Part shown: positions 1 through 8,963 of the stretch, piece after piece
Position numbering within the stretch: the stretch's first letter is position 1
Layout: each line of letters begins with the position of its first letter
IMG/VR virus record: IMGVR_UViG_3300028840_002037
Location: 1-36,369 of that record
Source of the DNA: a virus
Reading direction: 5' to 3' (one strand)
DNA length: 36,369 bases
The notes under the pieces: generated by a model
Database searches by the model: none
What the model was told of the DNA's origin: nothing
Seen by the model: the letters and a program-made list of their open reading frames with translations, nothing else
Made by a program: the position numbers and the translations under genes

Positions 1-774
1 TCCGTAGTAAATATTGAATGCTGTGCGATCACCTTGAAAATAATTGAGATCTAGTCCATACGATTCTCCGATTGCTTTTCCATCGCCGCGATCCGTATAC
101 TGCCAGAGAACCCAATCATCCCAATCTAACGGGATATATTTCCCATCTGCCCAGGGGCCAGCAAGCCAATCAGCATAACGCGCAATCCACAATCCCGTAT
201 TCGCTTTGATGAGATTGTCTCGCGACACATTCGGGTTCCAGAACGATGAGCGATTATAAGTATCCTTTTTCTTTTTTGGTAATTCATAATCAAGTTCGTT
301 ATAGAAATCTTCATACCACAGGGTTAATTGAGCAGCAGTTTTACCTCCCGTTCTTTCAGCATCCATCACCATCGATAGATTACCCGCAACCAAATCTGCA
401 AAAAATTTACCCTGCGTTCCTCCGCTCGAATACTGAGGATCAGTAAACGCATATAACCCAAAATCAAAATTGCGCTTTGCAGCTTCATTAGTATTACGAT
501 CATATTGGGAATCTATCGTTCTATCCTGACACGCTTTGATGAAAGCAAAATCATACAGCTCAACTACTGCTCCCCAATCAACAACACCATTCCATTTTGA
601 CAGATCGATGCCCCGCAACCACGATTCTTTGGCTGCGGTTGCTTGAATGAGCATCGATATAACCCGATCAACGATACGTGGAGATTCGTAAGGAACCGGA
701 TCTCTGCCGTACTCATCGCGCATATTCACGCGCGGATAAGTAATTCCTGCAGGAGAAATCGCGAATTCTGTCAT
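1..774 (-). CDS. GH25-family lysozyme (endolysin), 3' end outside window
   Basis: This gene runs off the left edge, so only the first 258 residues are visible. They match the glycoside hydrolase 25 (Chalaropsis-type lysozyme) pattern: GIDLSKW around residues 55-61 (Asp57), MDAE around 137-140 supplying the Asp/Glu catalytic pair (Asp138, Glu140), and VLWQYTD near residue 225, typical of the last strands of the barrel. GH25 enzymes cleave the beta-1,4 bond between N-acetylmuramic acid and N-acetylglucosamine in peptidoglycan. There is no signal peptide; about 50 residues of unknown role precede the catalytic domain. The ATG overlaps the stop of the preceding gene as ATGA, so the two are probably translationally coupled. 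It closes a lysis cassette with the two genes upstream. The missing 3' end could hold a cell-wall-binding domain. The family call is firm; use as the phage endolysin is inferred from position. Confidence 0.9.
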   Translation of the reverse strand, partial: MTEFAISPAGITYPRVNMRDEYGRDPVPYESPRIVDRVISMLIQATAAKESWLRGIDLSKWNGVVDWGAVVELYDFAFIKACQDRTIDSQYDRNTNEAAKRNFDFGLYAFTDPQYSSGGTQGKFFADLVAGNLSMVMDAERTGGKTAAQLTLWYEDFYNELDYELPKKKKDTYNRSSFWNPNVSRDNLIKANTGLWIARYADWLAGPWADGKYIPLDWDDWVLWQYTDRGDGKAIGESYGLDLNYFQGDRTAFNIYYG

Positions 775-1409
775 TTCACACCATACAGAGCAACCACGGA
801 ATCGGAATTGAAAAATCCGGTTGGGTAGTTTATCCCTAGATCAATTTGTTCAATCGGTTTGATACTCTTGAATACACCGGATATCTGAAATACAACTATC
901 CTGGATGTGGAAGTTCCAGCGGTTCCCCGTACAGAATACCATTTATACATCTCTCCGATATTCTGCACTTCCATCTTGAATGAATACGGAAAATCATCAT
1001 CATCTGGTGGGATTACATTAGCTAACCAGACACGATCAAAACAATTGTCGTCGTTTGCTATTGCATCTATATCACCCCAGGTTAGGAATTGCCCTTGCTG
1101 ATAAACAGAATTCCGGTTATCGTTGAATCGAATCCAGGGCATCCAGCCCATTTCTGATTTCATGCGAGCGGTGCATTCCAAGATATATTTTGAGCATGAG
1201 GGAAAATCCACAAACGTAAATCCAGGGGATATGTGACCAAATGGAACCGCATATTCCACCAATTTTGCATAATCGCTCGAACCACAATTAGAAACGGCGG
1301 GAAGATAAACGGTGTGTTCGGTGGGTTCCGGTGGTTGATCGCCACCAAAAAAAGCAGAAAATCCAACAACCCCCATTGATTTGAGAAAATCAGATCGTGA
1401 TAACTTCAT
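771..1409 (-). CDS. Exported protein with Tat-like N-terminus and YLPAV segment
   Basis: This 212-residue protein is not recognised beyond its N-terminus. Residues 4-22 (SRSDFLKSMGVVGFSAFF) look like a Tat or Sec signal; the pattern resembles SRRxFLK but has only one of the twin arginines. A proline/glutamate-rich linker and HTVYLPAV (residues 32-39) follow, a segment I associate with exported Chloroflexota proteins. The mature part has several cysteines, is rich in aromatic residues and shows no recognisable catalytic motif. Translation starts after AAGGGAGC six bases upstream of the ATG, and the stop overlaps the lysozyme start. Sitting between a small membrane protein and the endolysin, it could act in lysis (a spanin-like or envelope-targeting role), but that is inference from position only. 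Confidence 0.7.
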   Translation of the reverse strand: MKLSRSDFLKSMGVVGFSAFFGGDQPPEPTEHTVYLPAVSNCGSSDYAKLVEYAVPFGHISPGFTFVDFPSCSKYILECTARMKSEMGWMPWIRFNDNRNSVYQQGQFLTWGDIDAIANDDNCFDRVWLANVIPPDDDDFPYSFKMEVQNIGEMYKWYSVRGTAGTSTSRIVVFQISGVFKSIKPIEQIDLGINYPTGFFNSDSVVALYGVK

Positions 1410-1435
1410 GACAACGCTCCCTTACTTCATTGACA

Positions 1436-1463
1436 TTTATACCACAAAATTATTTTTGACCAA
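1436..1463 (-). promoter_or_regulatory. Weak candidate promoter before the exported protein and lysozyme
   Basis: On the minus strand a TTGGTC hexamer (1458-1463) is separated by 16 bases from TATAAA (1436-1441). The -10 is good, the -35 poor (three of six), and the site overlaps the last codons of the XhlA-like gene. It could give late lysis genes extra transcription. The AT-rich context makes chance matches likely. Confidence 0.3.
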
Positions 1464-1755
1464 AATAAAAACCTAAGCTGGACGCTACGCCAGCAAGCAG
1501 GGTAATCAGGAAATCGAATCTGTTTGATTTCTTTTCGATATCATCCATTTGTTTTTGTTGCAGCTTAAGTGCTGTGTTAAGATTGTTTATATTGTCTCTC
1601 TGTTCCAGGAGCAAATCAGAAGTACAAACATTCGCTTGATAATTTGCTCTAATTGCAGCCAAAAGCAAAGTATTGCTTGTTCTCTCTGGGAGAGGTTCAT
1701 CACCCGTTAAAATCTTTTCGATGCTGTCTATTGTTGATCCGGTTCCGTTAGTCAT
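1450..1755 (-). CDS. XhlA-like small membrane protein, lysis accessory or holin
   Basis: The 101-residue product has a polar N-terminus, a heptad-like coiled-coil stretch at about residues 48-78 (LLLEQRDNINNLNTALKLQQ and onward), and one C-terminal hydrophobic segment (about 81-98) ending in GQK. This order, coiled coil then a single C-terminal membrane anchor in about 90-100 residues, is that of haemolysin XhlA-type proteins of phage lysis cassettes, which assist holins at the membrane. It lies directly upstream of an exported protein and a GH25 lysozyme, which fits that role. No second small membrane protein is visible, so this could be the holin itself. The family assignment rests on architecture, not on a specific motif. 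Confidence 0.6.
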   Translation of the reverse strand: MTNGTGSTIDSIEKILTGDEPLPERTSNTLLLAAIRANYQANVCTSDLLLEQRDNINNLNTALKLQQKQMDDIEKKSNRFDFLITLLAGVASSLGFYFGQK

Positions 1756-1758
1756 TTT

Positions 1759-2556
1759 TTATTTCCCGAATAATGCTCTGCTAATATGAAATAGAGAAAG
1801 AATATAACTTGTTGGGAGCGCAGCTGCAGTATAGAAACAAAGCGTCGCGCGCCCATTCAATGGGAATGTACCGCCAGAAGATGCGCCAATTGTAAATTGG
1901 GCGGTAGAGTTGAAAATAGCAGCAGGAACACCTGCAGCAAGATTTTCAATCGCATCATCTGTAAATAAATCCATCTCATTTGCAGTCGTATCAAATCTAC
2001 CCACGATGAAATACCAGTTCGTTGCAGCTACCGTGTTTGCTCCAACAGTAGCAGCCCCACCACCTCCACCAGCAGCATAGGTTGAAAAGCTAATCACATC
2101 AAGCACACTTTTTGACAATAAAAATGATTGTTGTGCGCCCAGATCGCTTTTCGCCATAAGAATATCAACTGAGCCCAAAACATCAAAATAGAACCACCCG
2201 CCAACGGTCATTCCCTGCAAAGCAGGAGCAATATATGTTTCTGTTCCTAGAATATCCAAATCTGCGCGATCGTTTCTAAACAGATAATCTCCGGTTCCAT
2301 CAAGATCAATATAAGGTGCAAGCCCCTGCAAATTATAGGTTGGATTTCCAGCGTAGGTCAACGTTTGACTTATTTCTGAAAAATCAAATGCGTTCCCCTG
2401 ATAATCGACCGTTGACATAGGCCAAAAACCGCGCAATCCTGGAATCATAGTGTAAGCGCCCATCACATCTGCCCAAGCATAATTGGGAGCATAGGTTCTC
2501 CGATACTGAGAATCTACTTGTTGCATCATAGAATCGTTCTTCTGATTGTTGGTCAT
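1759..2556 (-). CDS. LamG/concanavalin-like tail tip or receptor-binding protein
   Basis: This 265-residue protein has the look of a LamG or concanavalin A-like beta-sandwich: LRGFWPMS near residue 40, a strand with DLDGTGDYLFRND around 85-97, MTVGGWFYFD around 115-124, and WYFIVGRFDT around 182-191. These recur in laminin-G/pentraxin-type domains that bind carbohydrate. A glycine-rich loop (TYAAGGGGGAATVG) lies in the middle. It is the last gene of the tail module before lysis, the usual place for a host-recognition protein. The stop of the upstream gene is directly adjacent, so they are co-transcribed. Fold call moderately sure; receptor-binding role inferred. Confidence 0.7.
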   Translation of the reverse strand: MTNNQKNDSMMQQVDSQYRRTYAPNYAWADVMGAYTMIPGLRGFWPMSTVDYQGNAFDFSEISQTLTYAGNPTYNLQGLAPYIDLDGTGDYLFRNDRADLDILGTETYIAPALQGMTVGGWFYFDVLGSVDILMAKSDLGAQQSFLLSKSVLDVISFSTYAAGGGGGAATVGANTVAATNWYFIVGRFDTTANEMDLFTDDAIENLAAGVPAAIFNSTAQFTIGASSGGTFPLNGRATLCFYTAAALPTSYILSLFHISRALFGK

Positions 2557-3777
2557 TTACCCAACTCCAAGTTTTGCTAAATATTGGGATAATTCACTAA
2601 TCCCGATTCCGTTGAGCGATAATCCATACGGAGCAGAATAAGAAACGCTATCAAGGAACATAGCGCGCGGATCATCTTTTTTGTTGATTGTGCTTGTCAA
2701 TCTTCCAGGCAACCAATCACCCAGAAACAACCATTTACCCGCATCAACATTCCAGGGTTCAACAACAGCACCCGCATCTCCTGTTCCATAGCGCCGAATC
2801 TTTTGATCTCTGCTAGAAACCTTATACAGATAATCGAATTCATCCGGAATGGTTTTATATACTGCTCGCTGTCTGTCAAATATACCAAAAATTCTGCGCC
2901 TATCGTCCGTGTCATTTCCCCGCTCAACCATGCGTTCAATGATCGCTTGTGCGGTTCTATTATCGTTATCATAAGCCATCGTTAGCAGATTGTTGGTTTC
3001 AATCTCAGAATAGTTTGTGCTGAATATCCCGTTAGGGTCCGCACCCAAAACAGATTGCATTTTTGCAGAAATAGTTGTTGTTCCGGTAGCAATCGTTGAA
3101 TAAATATATAAATTAAGCCAAGCGTAATATCCCAAGATTTCAAGTTGAATAGTAGCATTTCCGGAATTTCCAAAACTAAGCGTTTTGTCTCCGGTTCCTG
3201 GTTCTCGATTTTCGTCTATATAACGATCTCGATAATCTTCTGCCTCATCGGTTGTGCCATCATCTAGCAGCTGCCCACCAGAAAGCACCTTTTCTATGAT
3301 TCCATATTTCTGTTGACTTGGATCATCGTCTACAATTACTGTGCTTTTCTCTGCTCCTGTCAATGGAGGCGAAACGGAAACATCCAGGATGGGTGTATAA
3401 ATCACGCTGCAGCGATTACACAAATCAATCAATGGGCCGCGACTTGCTGATATGGTTCCGCTTTCTAGTGTAATTCGATTTACAAATCCAGCAACAATCA
3501 CGCGCCCCGATTGATCATATGCCTCAACGTGAACTCCCAGACCTTCATCGTACCATTTGTCAAGATACCCTAATAATTCCCCCGTAATTGTAATGCTAAT
3601 CGATTTATATCCCCATACTGCATCCTTATCATGAGAATAACTCTGCAATCTATGCGTTAGAGATTTGTCAAACGGTTGATAAGTTGGGTTATATGTTCCT
3701 CCTGCAGGATCAATCGCAGGATCAAACGCAGAAATAGAAATACCCTTTTGTGAGAAAAAGCTACCTATTTGACTCAT
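2557..3777 (-). CDS. Tail tip or baseplate protein, unrecognised
   Basis: I do not recognise a named family in this 406-residue protein. The N-terminal third (residues 35-115) looks like a beta-rich fold with SISITITGELLGYLDKWYDEGLGVHVEAY, reminiscent of tail hub proteins that attach to the distal tail. The C-terminal part contains RRIFGIFDRQRAVYK, common in proteins that evaluate local coordinates at the tail tip. It follows the large tail protein with an ATGA overlap and precedes the LamG-like protein. By order (tape measure, large tail protein, this, lectin-like protein) it is probably the tail hub or a tail-associated adaptor. Evidence is mostly positional. Confidence 0.55.
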   Translation of the reverse strand: MSQIGSFFSQKGISISAFDPAIDPAGGTYNPTYQPFDKSLTHRLQSYSHDKDAVWGYKSISITITGELLGYLDKWYDEGLGVHVEAYDQSGRVIVAGFVNRITLESGTISASRGPLIDLCNRCSVIYTPILDVSVSPPLTGAEKSTVIVDDDPSQQKYGIIEKVLSGGQLLDDGTTDEAEDYRDRYIDENREPGTGDKTLSFGNSGNATIQLEILGYYAWLNLYIYSTIATGTTTISAKMQSVLGADPNGIFSTNYSEIETNNLLTMAYDNDNRTAQAIIERMVERGNDTDDRRRIFGIFDRQRAVYKTIPDEFDYLYKVSSRDQKIRRYGTGDAGAVVEPWNVDAGKWLFLGDWLPGRLTSTINKKDDPRAMFLDSVSYSAPYGLSLNGIGISELSQYLAKLGVG

Positions 3778-5807
3778 AATTCTCCGCGCAGCATTTTATA
3801 GCGTTGATTACGCCATGCTCTAACAGTAATCGCAGAGTGAAAGATGCCCGAATATTCAACCTCGCCACCAGTCAAATAATTATAATTGTATAGCAGAAGA
3901 ACCCATAAGCGTTGATCTTTTCCATGCTGCCAGAAGATCTCGCCAGGAGTTCTGGTTTGCCAATTTGCTTGATATGTTTTTGATGTTCCATCTAGCAATT
4001 CAGAAAGATTCGGAGTGGCAATATCCATCTTTGGCCATGTAATGCTATCCGGAACCAAAAGATTGTTTATATTGAATAAATCAAACAGTGGGGTAGCAGT
4101 TACTACCTGCGCATCAAAAGGGCATTCATCGATGGGGATGAGCACCAAATCATATATTTGAATATTACTAACGCCACCGTCATCTGTTCCCCAAACGGAA
4201 ATAAAAACATCATAAGCATAATTTGCAATCGCAGGATTAGGCGCAGGAATATCTACAATACCCATATCGAAAGTTTGAAAGAGCGCCACATTTGCGGTAG
4301 TGGAACACCGTTTCCATTCTGTGAAATAAGATGTTGAACCAAATCCACCCGCTCCAATCCCAAGACGCACCTCCATATCTCCCAAGGTTCCTTGTTGCGT
4401 CACTCTCAGGAATGCGCGATATTTTCCAGTATACGCTCTGGATGTTGGATCAGAGATTGTCCAGTATCCGATTGCTGTTCCAGGGCGAGCAACTACGCCA
4501 CCAGACGACCAACGCACAAAACGGTAAGTGGGAGCATATAAATTCGTCACAGTTGCACTTGCCCCGCCATTCGTCCAGGATACACCCGTAGGCGTAGCAT
4601 TATTATAGGTATTCAAGAATGCTTGAAATCCTGCTCCACGATCAAGAGAGCGCAATCCAGCCACAACCTGTGTTCCTTGCGTAATGAATGCAGCATTGAA
4701 ACTATTAGAATTATCCCTACGCCATAATTCTATTTTGGCTTGCGCAGGATATGTTCCTGAGATCTGGTCAGATGCTAATTCAAAGAATGAATTCTGGTTG
4801 GTATAAATCGCATCCGTTTGTTGCGTTGGGCATACAGGAGCGACTGCAATCTGTACCCAAAATCGAATCCACCATGCTGTGACACCATTTACAACTCTAC
4901 TTGACCAGGGATTTGCCCCGCCAACAGGATCAAATACAATAATATTTCTGCCGGTATTCGTAAATAAACTCGTATCATCCCTGAAACCATATCCAGCAAC
5001 TGGAAGAGCAGCCCATCCAGCAGCAGTAGAATATTCAGGAGTTAGCGTTAATCCGCTGGCTGCGGTTCCAATATTGAAAACAATATTGTCAAATGGAGAA
5101 TTGGTTCCATCATCCTGTACACCAATGTACAGAAAATCACCTGCAGCTGGAACCGCAGGCAATAAATTCACTCCACTTAATCCAGTGATATTTGTATAAG
5201 TTCCCCCAGAAGCATCATATACGAAAATATGTGTTAGCGGGGAATCATCGTAATAATTCGATAACCACACTGATTTGCGGTCTGTGCTTTCTGAAATCAA
5301 GCTATTACCACCACTCAATTCTATCGCTGTGGCGCTCGTAGGTTCATTCTCTGACCACAATCCGTGTTCTATGATTAGAGATATGCCTTCAAGCAAACCG
5401 GAACCAGAGAATGGCGGTGCAAAGATCTCGTCAATTTGCGGTAGAGAATACTCCATGATAATTGCATATTGGGATTCATCCTGGCATTCGGGGCGCATTT
5501 CCAGCCAAACAGGATCAGTTTGCTCGTCCGTTGTCCAATAGGAAACCGCTTTGTCAAGCAATTCGATGAGCAGGTTCACCAGAGCGATAGTATCAGATTG
5601 TTCTCCGGTAGAAATATCCAGCATGAAAGTATCGATAACGTTTTCAAATTGCTTGTCATAAAGTTGGCGACCCTGCGTGAAAGATGAACCAGACCAATAT
5701 CCGGATTCTTTTGCAGCTGCCAATGTTGGCAACCACTCTTTTAGTATTCGGAGCAAATCCACTGTTCCTGTTTTTGTTCCATCGGTGACAATCAGCTTTG
5801 ACCACAT
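3774..5807 (-). CDS. Large tail protein downstream of tape measure, distal tail-like
   Basis: The 677-residue product directly follows the tape measure gene, the normal position of the distal tail (Dit) protein of siphophages. Residues 1-135 (start MWSKLIVTDGTKTGTVDLL) and the last 75 residues look like a matched pair of segments around a long beta-rich insert (about 140-540). The insert is rich in Thr, Gly and Asn and resembles carbohydrate-binding jelly-roll modules (for example FVYDASGGTYTNITGLSG near residue 195). The ending (RTPGEIFWQHGKDQRLWVLL) is compatible with Dit-type C-terminal strands. Best reading: an evolved Dit-like protein with inserted sugar-binding domains. This is inference; no diagnostic motif is visible. 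Confidence 0.5.
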   Translation of the reverse strand: MWSKLIVTDGTKTGTVDLLRILKEWLPTLAAAKESGYWSGSSFTQGRQLYDKQFENVIDTFMLDISTGEQSDTIALVNLLIELLDKAVSYWTTDEQTDPVWLEMRPECQDESQYAIIMEYSLPQIDEIFAPPFSGSGLLEGISLIIEHGLWSENEPTSATAIELSGGNSLISESTDRKSVWLSNYYDDSPLTHIFVYDASGGTYTNITGLSGVNLLPAVPAAGDFLYIGVQDDGTNSPFDNIVFNIGTAASGLTLTPEYSTAAGWAALPVAGYGFRDDTSLFTNTGRNIIVFDPVGGANPWSSRVVNGVTAWWIRFWVQIAVAPVCPTQQTDAIYTNQNSFFELASDQISGTYPAQAKIELWRRDNSNSFNAAFITQGTQVVAGLRSLDRGAGFQAFLNTYNNATPTGVSWTNGGASATVTNLYAPTYRFVRWSSGGVVARPGTAIGYWTISDPTSRAYTGKYRAFLRVTQQGTLGDMEVRLGIGAGGFGSTSYFTEWKRCSTTANVALFQTFDMGIVDIPAPNPAIANYAYDVFISVWGTDDGGVSNIQIYDLVLIPIDECPFDAQVVTATPLFDLFNINNLLVPDSITWPKMDIATPNLSELLDGTSKTYQANWQTRTPGEIFWQHGKDQRLWVLLLYNYNYLTGGEVEYSGIFHSAITVRAWRNQRYKMLRGEL

Positions 5808-5810
5808 ACG

Positions 5811-8627
5811 CTAAACTCCCGCAAACTGTTCACGCACAACTTGATTAAACATCGCGCGGAATGTAGCTAAATCCATCGGCGATTGAATATTGTTTTGTTG
5901 CTGCAGATTCATCACATTGGTTCTGGATGGGCTAATCATGGACGTACCACCAACTTGCGGATTGATCATGCTGGATACATTCATTGCGTTCAATTCTCCA
6001 ACAGCAACCTTTGTTCCTACCAGATTTTTTCTGAATTCCCGCATCTGTGAATTGACAAGTGCTAATCCCTCTGCCATTGGAACCGGAGATTGTTTAGTAA
6101 CATCCTTGTAAGATGGCATATTCAGAATCAGATCTCTAATCTTTTCCAGGAAATCACGAAAGCGTTTCAGCTGCGCGTTCACCAAATACAATCCCGCATT
6201 GAGCGCCAGGATTGCAAGTTTCCAGAGATTTGTTAAATATTCCAGTCCATCGAACTTTTCTCCAACTTCTCCCAATTTTTTTAAGAAAAATGTCTTGATA
6301 AACAAATAGAGCAATCCCATCGTTTGATGAAACAAATCCCATGCAGGAGTTAGAGATAACGTCAAGATTTCCCACACATCACTGATTGCTCCCCAAAGTT
6401 CTTCCAATACTGGCACAAATAGAGTTTTCAAGAATGTCCAAACCGCTGCTAGATTTGCGGTAAATACTGCCCAAGCAGCAGGGAGCGTTTCCGTAACCCA
6501 TAAGCGAATCGCCTCAAATGTTGGAGCAAGTTTCTCGTCATAAAATTGTTTAGCAACGGAAATAAAATCTCCCCAGGCTGCTTTGACTTCTTCAATCGCA
6601 GGTCCAAATGCTTCGTTGAATTTTTCCTTGACAATCCGTTTCATCTCCTCCCATTTTTCAAGGAACGCCCGTTTCGCTGCCTCGACTGCTTCTTTCATCT
6701 TGTCAGATATCAAGCTTGTATCAATCTCAAATCCCGCGCCACCGCCACCGGGTGTTTCTGTTCCTACGCCACCGCCAGCACCGCCAGGAATCGTTTGCCC
6801 AGGGATAATTGCCATTTTAGCGAGATCTAGCAATTGTTTTACTAATTCGCTTTGCAGTTTTACCTGCTCCTGTAAAACAGACAGCATTTCCTGTTTGTCG
6901 GCAAGTTCCTGCTCCGCTGCAGATTTTTGATCAGCTGCAATGAGCGCCTGCTCCTCAGACGCGTTGATTTGTGCGAGTTGCGCTTGTAGCATTTCATCGG
7001 ATGCACCCGCTCGCAACATGCGATTATATTCGTTGGTCAAATCTCTAACAGATTGTTCTGCTCTCTGTTGATCTTCAAATGCTTCGTTTACGCGCTCCTG
7101 CGCAGCTGCAACCTCATTCGTAGCACCTGCCAGAGCGAATTGATCTCGTACCAAATCGGCGATCTCATTCCCGAATTGCCCCGCTTGTGATGCAATCTTA
7201 CTAAATAATCCCTCGCCAGCATCTCCGCCAGATAACGCCTCGGCGATATCTTCTGTCAAACCCAAGAATGCCTCGCTCGCTTGCTTGCGTGTTTTTTGTC
7301 CGGTGCTTACCATCAGATCAAAGGCGCTTTTTAGTGGGGATTGAATACTTTTTAGTATCCCGAAATCAGCGGATGTAAATCCCTTTAGGTATTCATTCAT
7401 TGCCCCAACTCCCCATTTGATAATATCGGGGGCAACTTTAGGAGGAGATCCAGGAGCAAGCCATCCAGCGAGGATACTACCCAAATAATTGATCGCTTGC
7501 ACCAATACGCTGGCAGCTGCATCGATGATACCTTGCGCAAAATTGACAACCAACTCGAATCCCCAATCAAACGCAGATTGAACAGAATCGCCAAAGGTGG
7601 ATGATAGATTTCCCAGAAATGCAATTACAGCCTTAGTTCCATTTGTGGCAAGATTCGCTAATGCCTCGGTGATAATGTCCGCAATCGCTCCCAATCTAAC
7701 CATCATGGGATACAGAGCGCCACCTTCTGAAATCGCCTCGGTGAAGGAACTTACTACCTCTCTCGCAGCTTTGGCAACATTCAGGAATGCACCCTGGAAT
7801 GGAGCGCCCATCGCATTTTTGAGAGTGGGAATTTCTCGTCCGGAAAGAGAACGCATTTGTTTTCCTGCGCTCTCCATTGCGATATCATAAGCGCCAGCAA
7901 CCTTTGCCCCCTCTTCCAGTACCGCATTATAGGCTGCTTGTTGTTTCTCCGCTTGCGTCAATTCTCGATTGACAATGCCTTGCGTAGCGGCGTAATCCTT
8001 GAACGAATTCTGCAGATCAACATTTACTCCTGCGGTACGCAGAATAAGGGGTGATAATCTCTGGATACCGAGCATCAAACGATCAAGTGTTTCAGATGAA
8101 TCCGCGCCATCTTTTGAAACCACCGCCAAATCCTGCGCGACCTTTCCAAGAGCAAGCGACAAATCGGGCGACATTTCCATACGCACGAATTGCGCAATCG
8201 CTTTGCTGGCTACATCTGCTCTAATTCCAGCGTCTTGCAATTCTTGGGTTAGCGCGTGGACTTCTTCTGTCGTCATTCCTACGCGCTGCCCCATGAGTTG
8301 CGCAACCATATCAAGTTCAACCCAACGGGATGCGAGATTAATAGATTCTCCAATAAAATCTTTTATCCCTCTGACCATCCCCATGAATGCCTCAATTACC
8401 TGTTTTCCAATCGCGACCACGCCAAGCAGAGCAGCGCCAGCAGCCACCGCGCCACCAGATACGCCGGTTCCCATGATACCGCCAAGTTCTTTTCCCGCGC
8501 TTGACATACCACCCGTAGATTCGGTGGTTATCTTTAACGCATCCTGCATACCCTTTTTGTAGATTTCCAGTCCTTGCTGGAATTCTTTAGTTTCAAAGAC
8601 TGCTTGTAATCCTGTTTTCTCTACCAT
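5811..8627 (-). CDS. Tail tape measure protein
   Basis: At 938 residues this is the longest gene in the window and lies immediately after the frameshifting chaperone pair, as expected for a tape measure protein. A glycine-rich hydrophobic stretch occurs near residues 48-80 (GTGVSGGAVAAGAALLGVVA). Long helices follow, including an Ala/Glu/Gln-rich coiled coil around 495-610. A SPPKVAPDIIKWG element near residue 400 is common in tape measure proteins, and a flexible linker (GGAGGGVGTETPGGGGAG) lies near 625. Large hydrophobic patches appear in the last third. The length predicts a tail of roughly 140 nm. The protein sets tail length inside the tube and is later ejected with the DNA. No lytic transglycosylase or peptidase motif was seen. 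Confidence 0.9.
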   Translation of the reverse strand: MVEKTGLQAVFETKEFQQGLEIYKKGMQDALKITTESTGGMSSAGKELGGIMGTGVSGGAVAAGAALLGVVAIGKQVIEAFMGMVRGIKDFIGESINLASRWVELDMVAQLMGQRVGMTTEEVHALTQELQDAGIRADVASKAIAQFVRMEMSPDLSLALGKVAQDLAVVSKDGADSSETLDRLMLGIQRLSPLILRTAGVNVDLQNSFKDYAATQGIVNRELTQAEKQQAAYNAVLEEGAKVAGAYDIAMESAGKQMRSLSGREIPTLKNAMGAPFQGAFLNVAKAAREVVSSFTEAISEGGALYPMMVRLGAIADIITEALANLATNGTKAVIAFLGNLSSTFGDSVQSAFDWGFELVVNFAQGIIDAAASVLVQAINYLGSILAGWLAPGSPPKVAPDIIKWGVGAMNEYLKGFTSADFGILKSIQSPLKSAFDLMVSTGQKTRKQASEAFLGLTEDIAEALSGGDAGEGLFSKIASQAGQFGNEIADLVRDQFALAGATNEVAAAQERVNEAFEDQQRAEQSVRDLTNEYNRMLRAGASDEMLQAQLAQINASEEQALIAADQKSAAEQELADKQEMLSVLQEQVKLQSELVKQLLDLAKMAIIPGQTIPGGAGGGVGTETPGGGGAGFEIDTSLISDKMKEAVEAAKRAFLEKWEEMKRIVKEKFNEAFGPAIEEVKAAWGDFISVAKQFYDEKLAPTFEAIRLWVTETLPAAWAVFTANLAAVWTFLKTLFVPVLEELWGAISDVWEILTLSLTPAWDLFHQTMGLLYLFIKTFFLKKLGEVGEKFDGLEYLTNLWKLAILALNAGLYLVNAQLKRFRDFLEKIRDLILNMPSYKDVTKQSPVPMAEGLALVNSQMREFRKNLVGTKVAVGELNAMNVSSMINPQVGGTSMISPSRTNVMNLQQQNNIQSPMDLATFRAMFNQVVREQFAGV

Positions 8628-8963
8628 CTATCGCCTTTTGAAATTTCTACCTGCATTGCTTGACGGTCTGTTTTTTCTGCGCATTTCATCTTCGTGAACC
8701 TGATTTTCATAAGCTGCGATTTCTGCGTTAGCTTGCAATTTCGCAATAGCGTATGCTTTGTCAACTTCATTCCACTGCGTCCAAAATTCAGTGGGGCGTA
8801 TCTGCCATTTTTCGCATACTTCCAGTTCCGTGAATCTCTGATTATGCGTCCATTTCCCTGGTTTCAGCTTCAATTGACTCAGGGGTTTCCCCTGATACTG
8901 CACTCCGAAATTTTTCTTTCGCGTTAGCGACAACCTCCTGAGATACTCCGCTGGCCTCAACAA
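8628..8963 (-). CDS. Tail assembly chaperone extension (GT-type), expressed by frameshift
   Basis: This frame overlaps the end of the upstream chaperone gene by about 120 bases and ends directly against the tape measure start. It has no plausible ATG; the only early start is a TTG inside the overlap. The unique part reads IRPTEFWTQWNEVDKAYAIA and then an Ala/Glu/Gln-rich helix, the usual look of the T half of lambda G/GT-type tail chaperones (EFW, a Lys/Arg-rich helix, an AEIAAYE stretch). It is therefore most likely made only as a C-terminal extension of the upstream protein. The frame lies +1 (equivalently -2) relative to the upstream gene, not the common -1. If the slip is at 8911-8915 the fusion would have about 272 residues. 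Confidence 0.8.
   Translation of the reverse strand: MLRPAEYLRRLSLTRKKNFGVQYQGKPLSQLKLKPGKWTHNQRFTELEVCEKWQIRPTEFWTQWNEVDKAYAIAKLQANAEIAAYENQVHEDEMRRKNRPSSNAGRNFKRR

Noticed and set aside
2697-2972. A 91-residue minus-strand frame inside the tail tip gene
   Set aside because: It is fully inside the larger frame of the same strand, has no ribosome site and no domain features.
7999-8562. A 187-residue plus-strand frame opposite the tape measure gene
   Set aside because: It is low in helices and rich in Ser/Pro, typical of the antisense of an Ala/Glu/Gln-rich gene; no start signal.
8842-8963. Canonical -1 slippery heptamer for the chaperone genes
   Set aside because: The frame relation is +1/-2, so a -1 slip would not enter the second frame.
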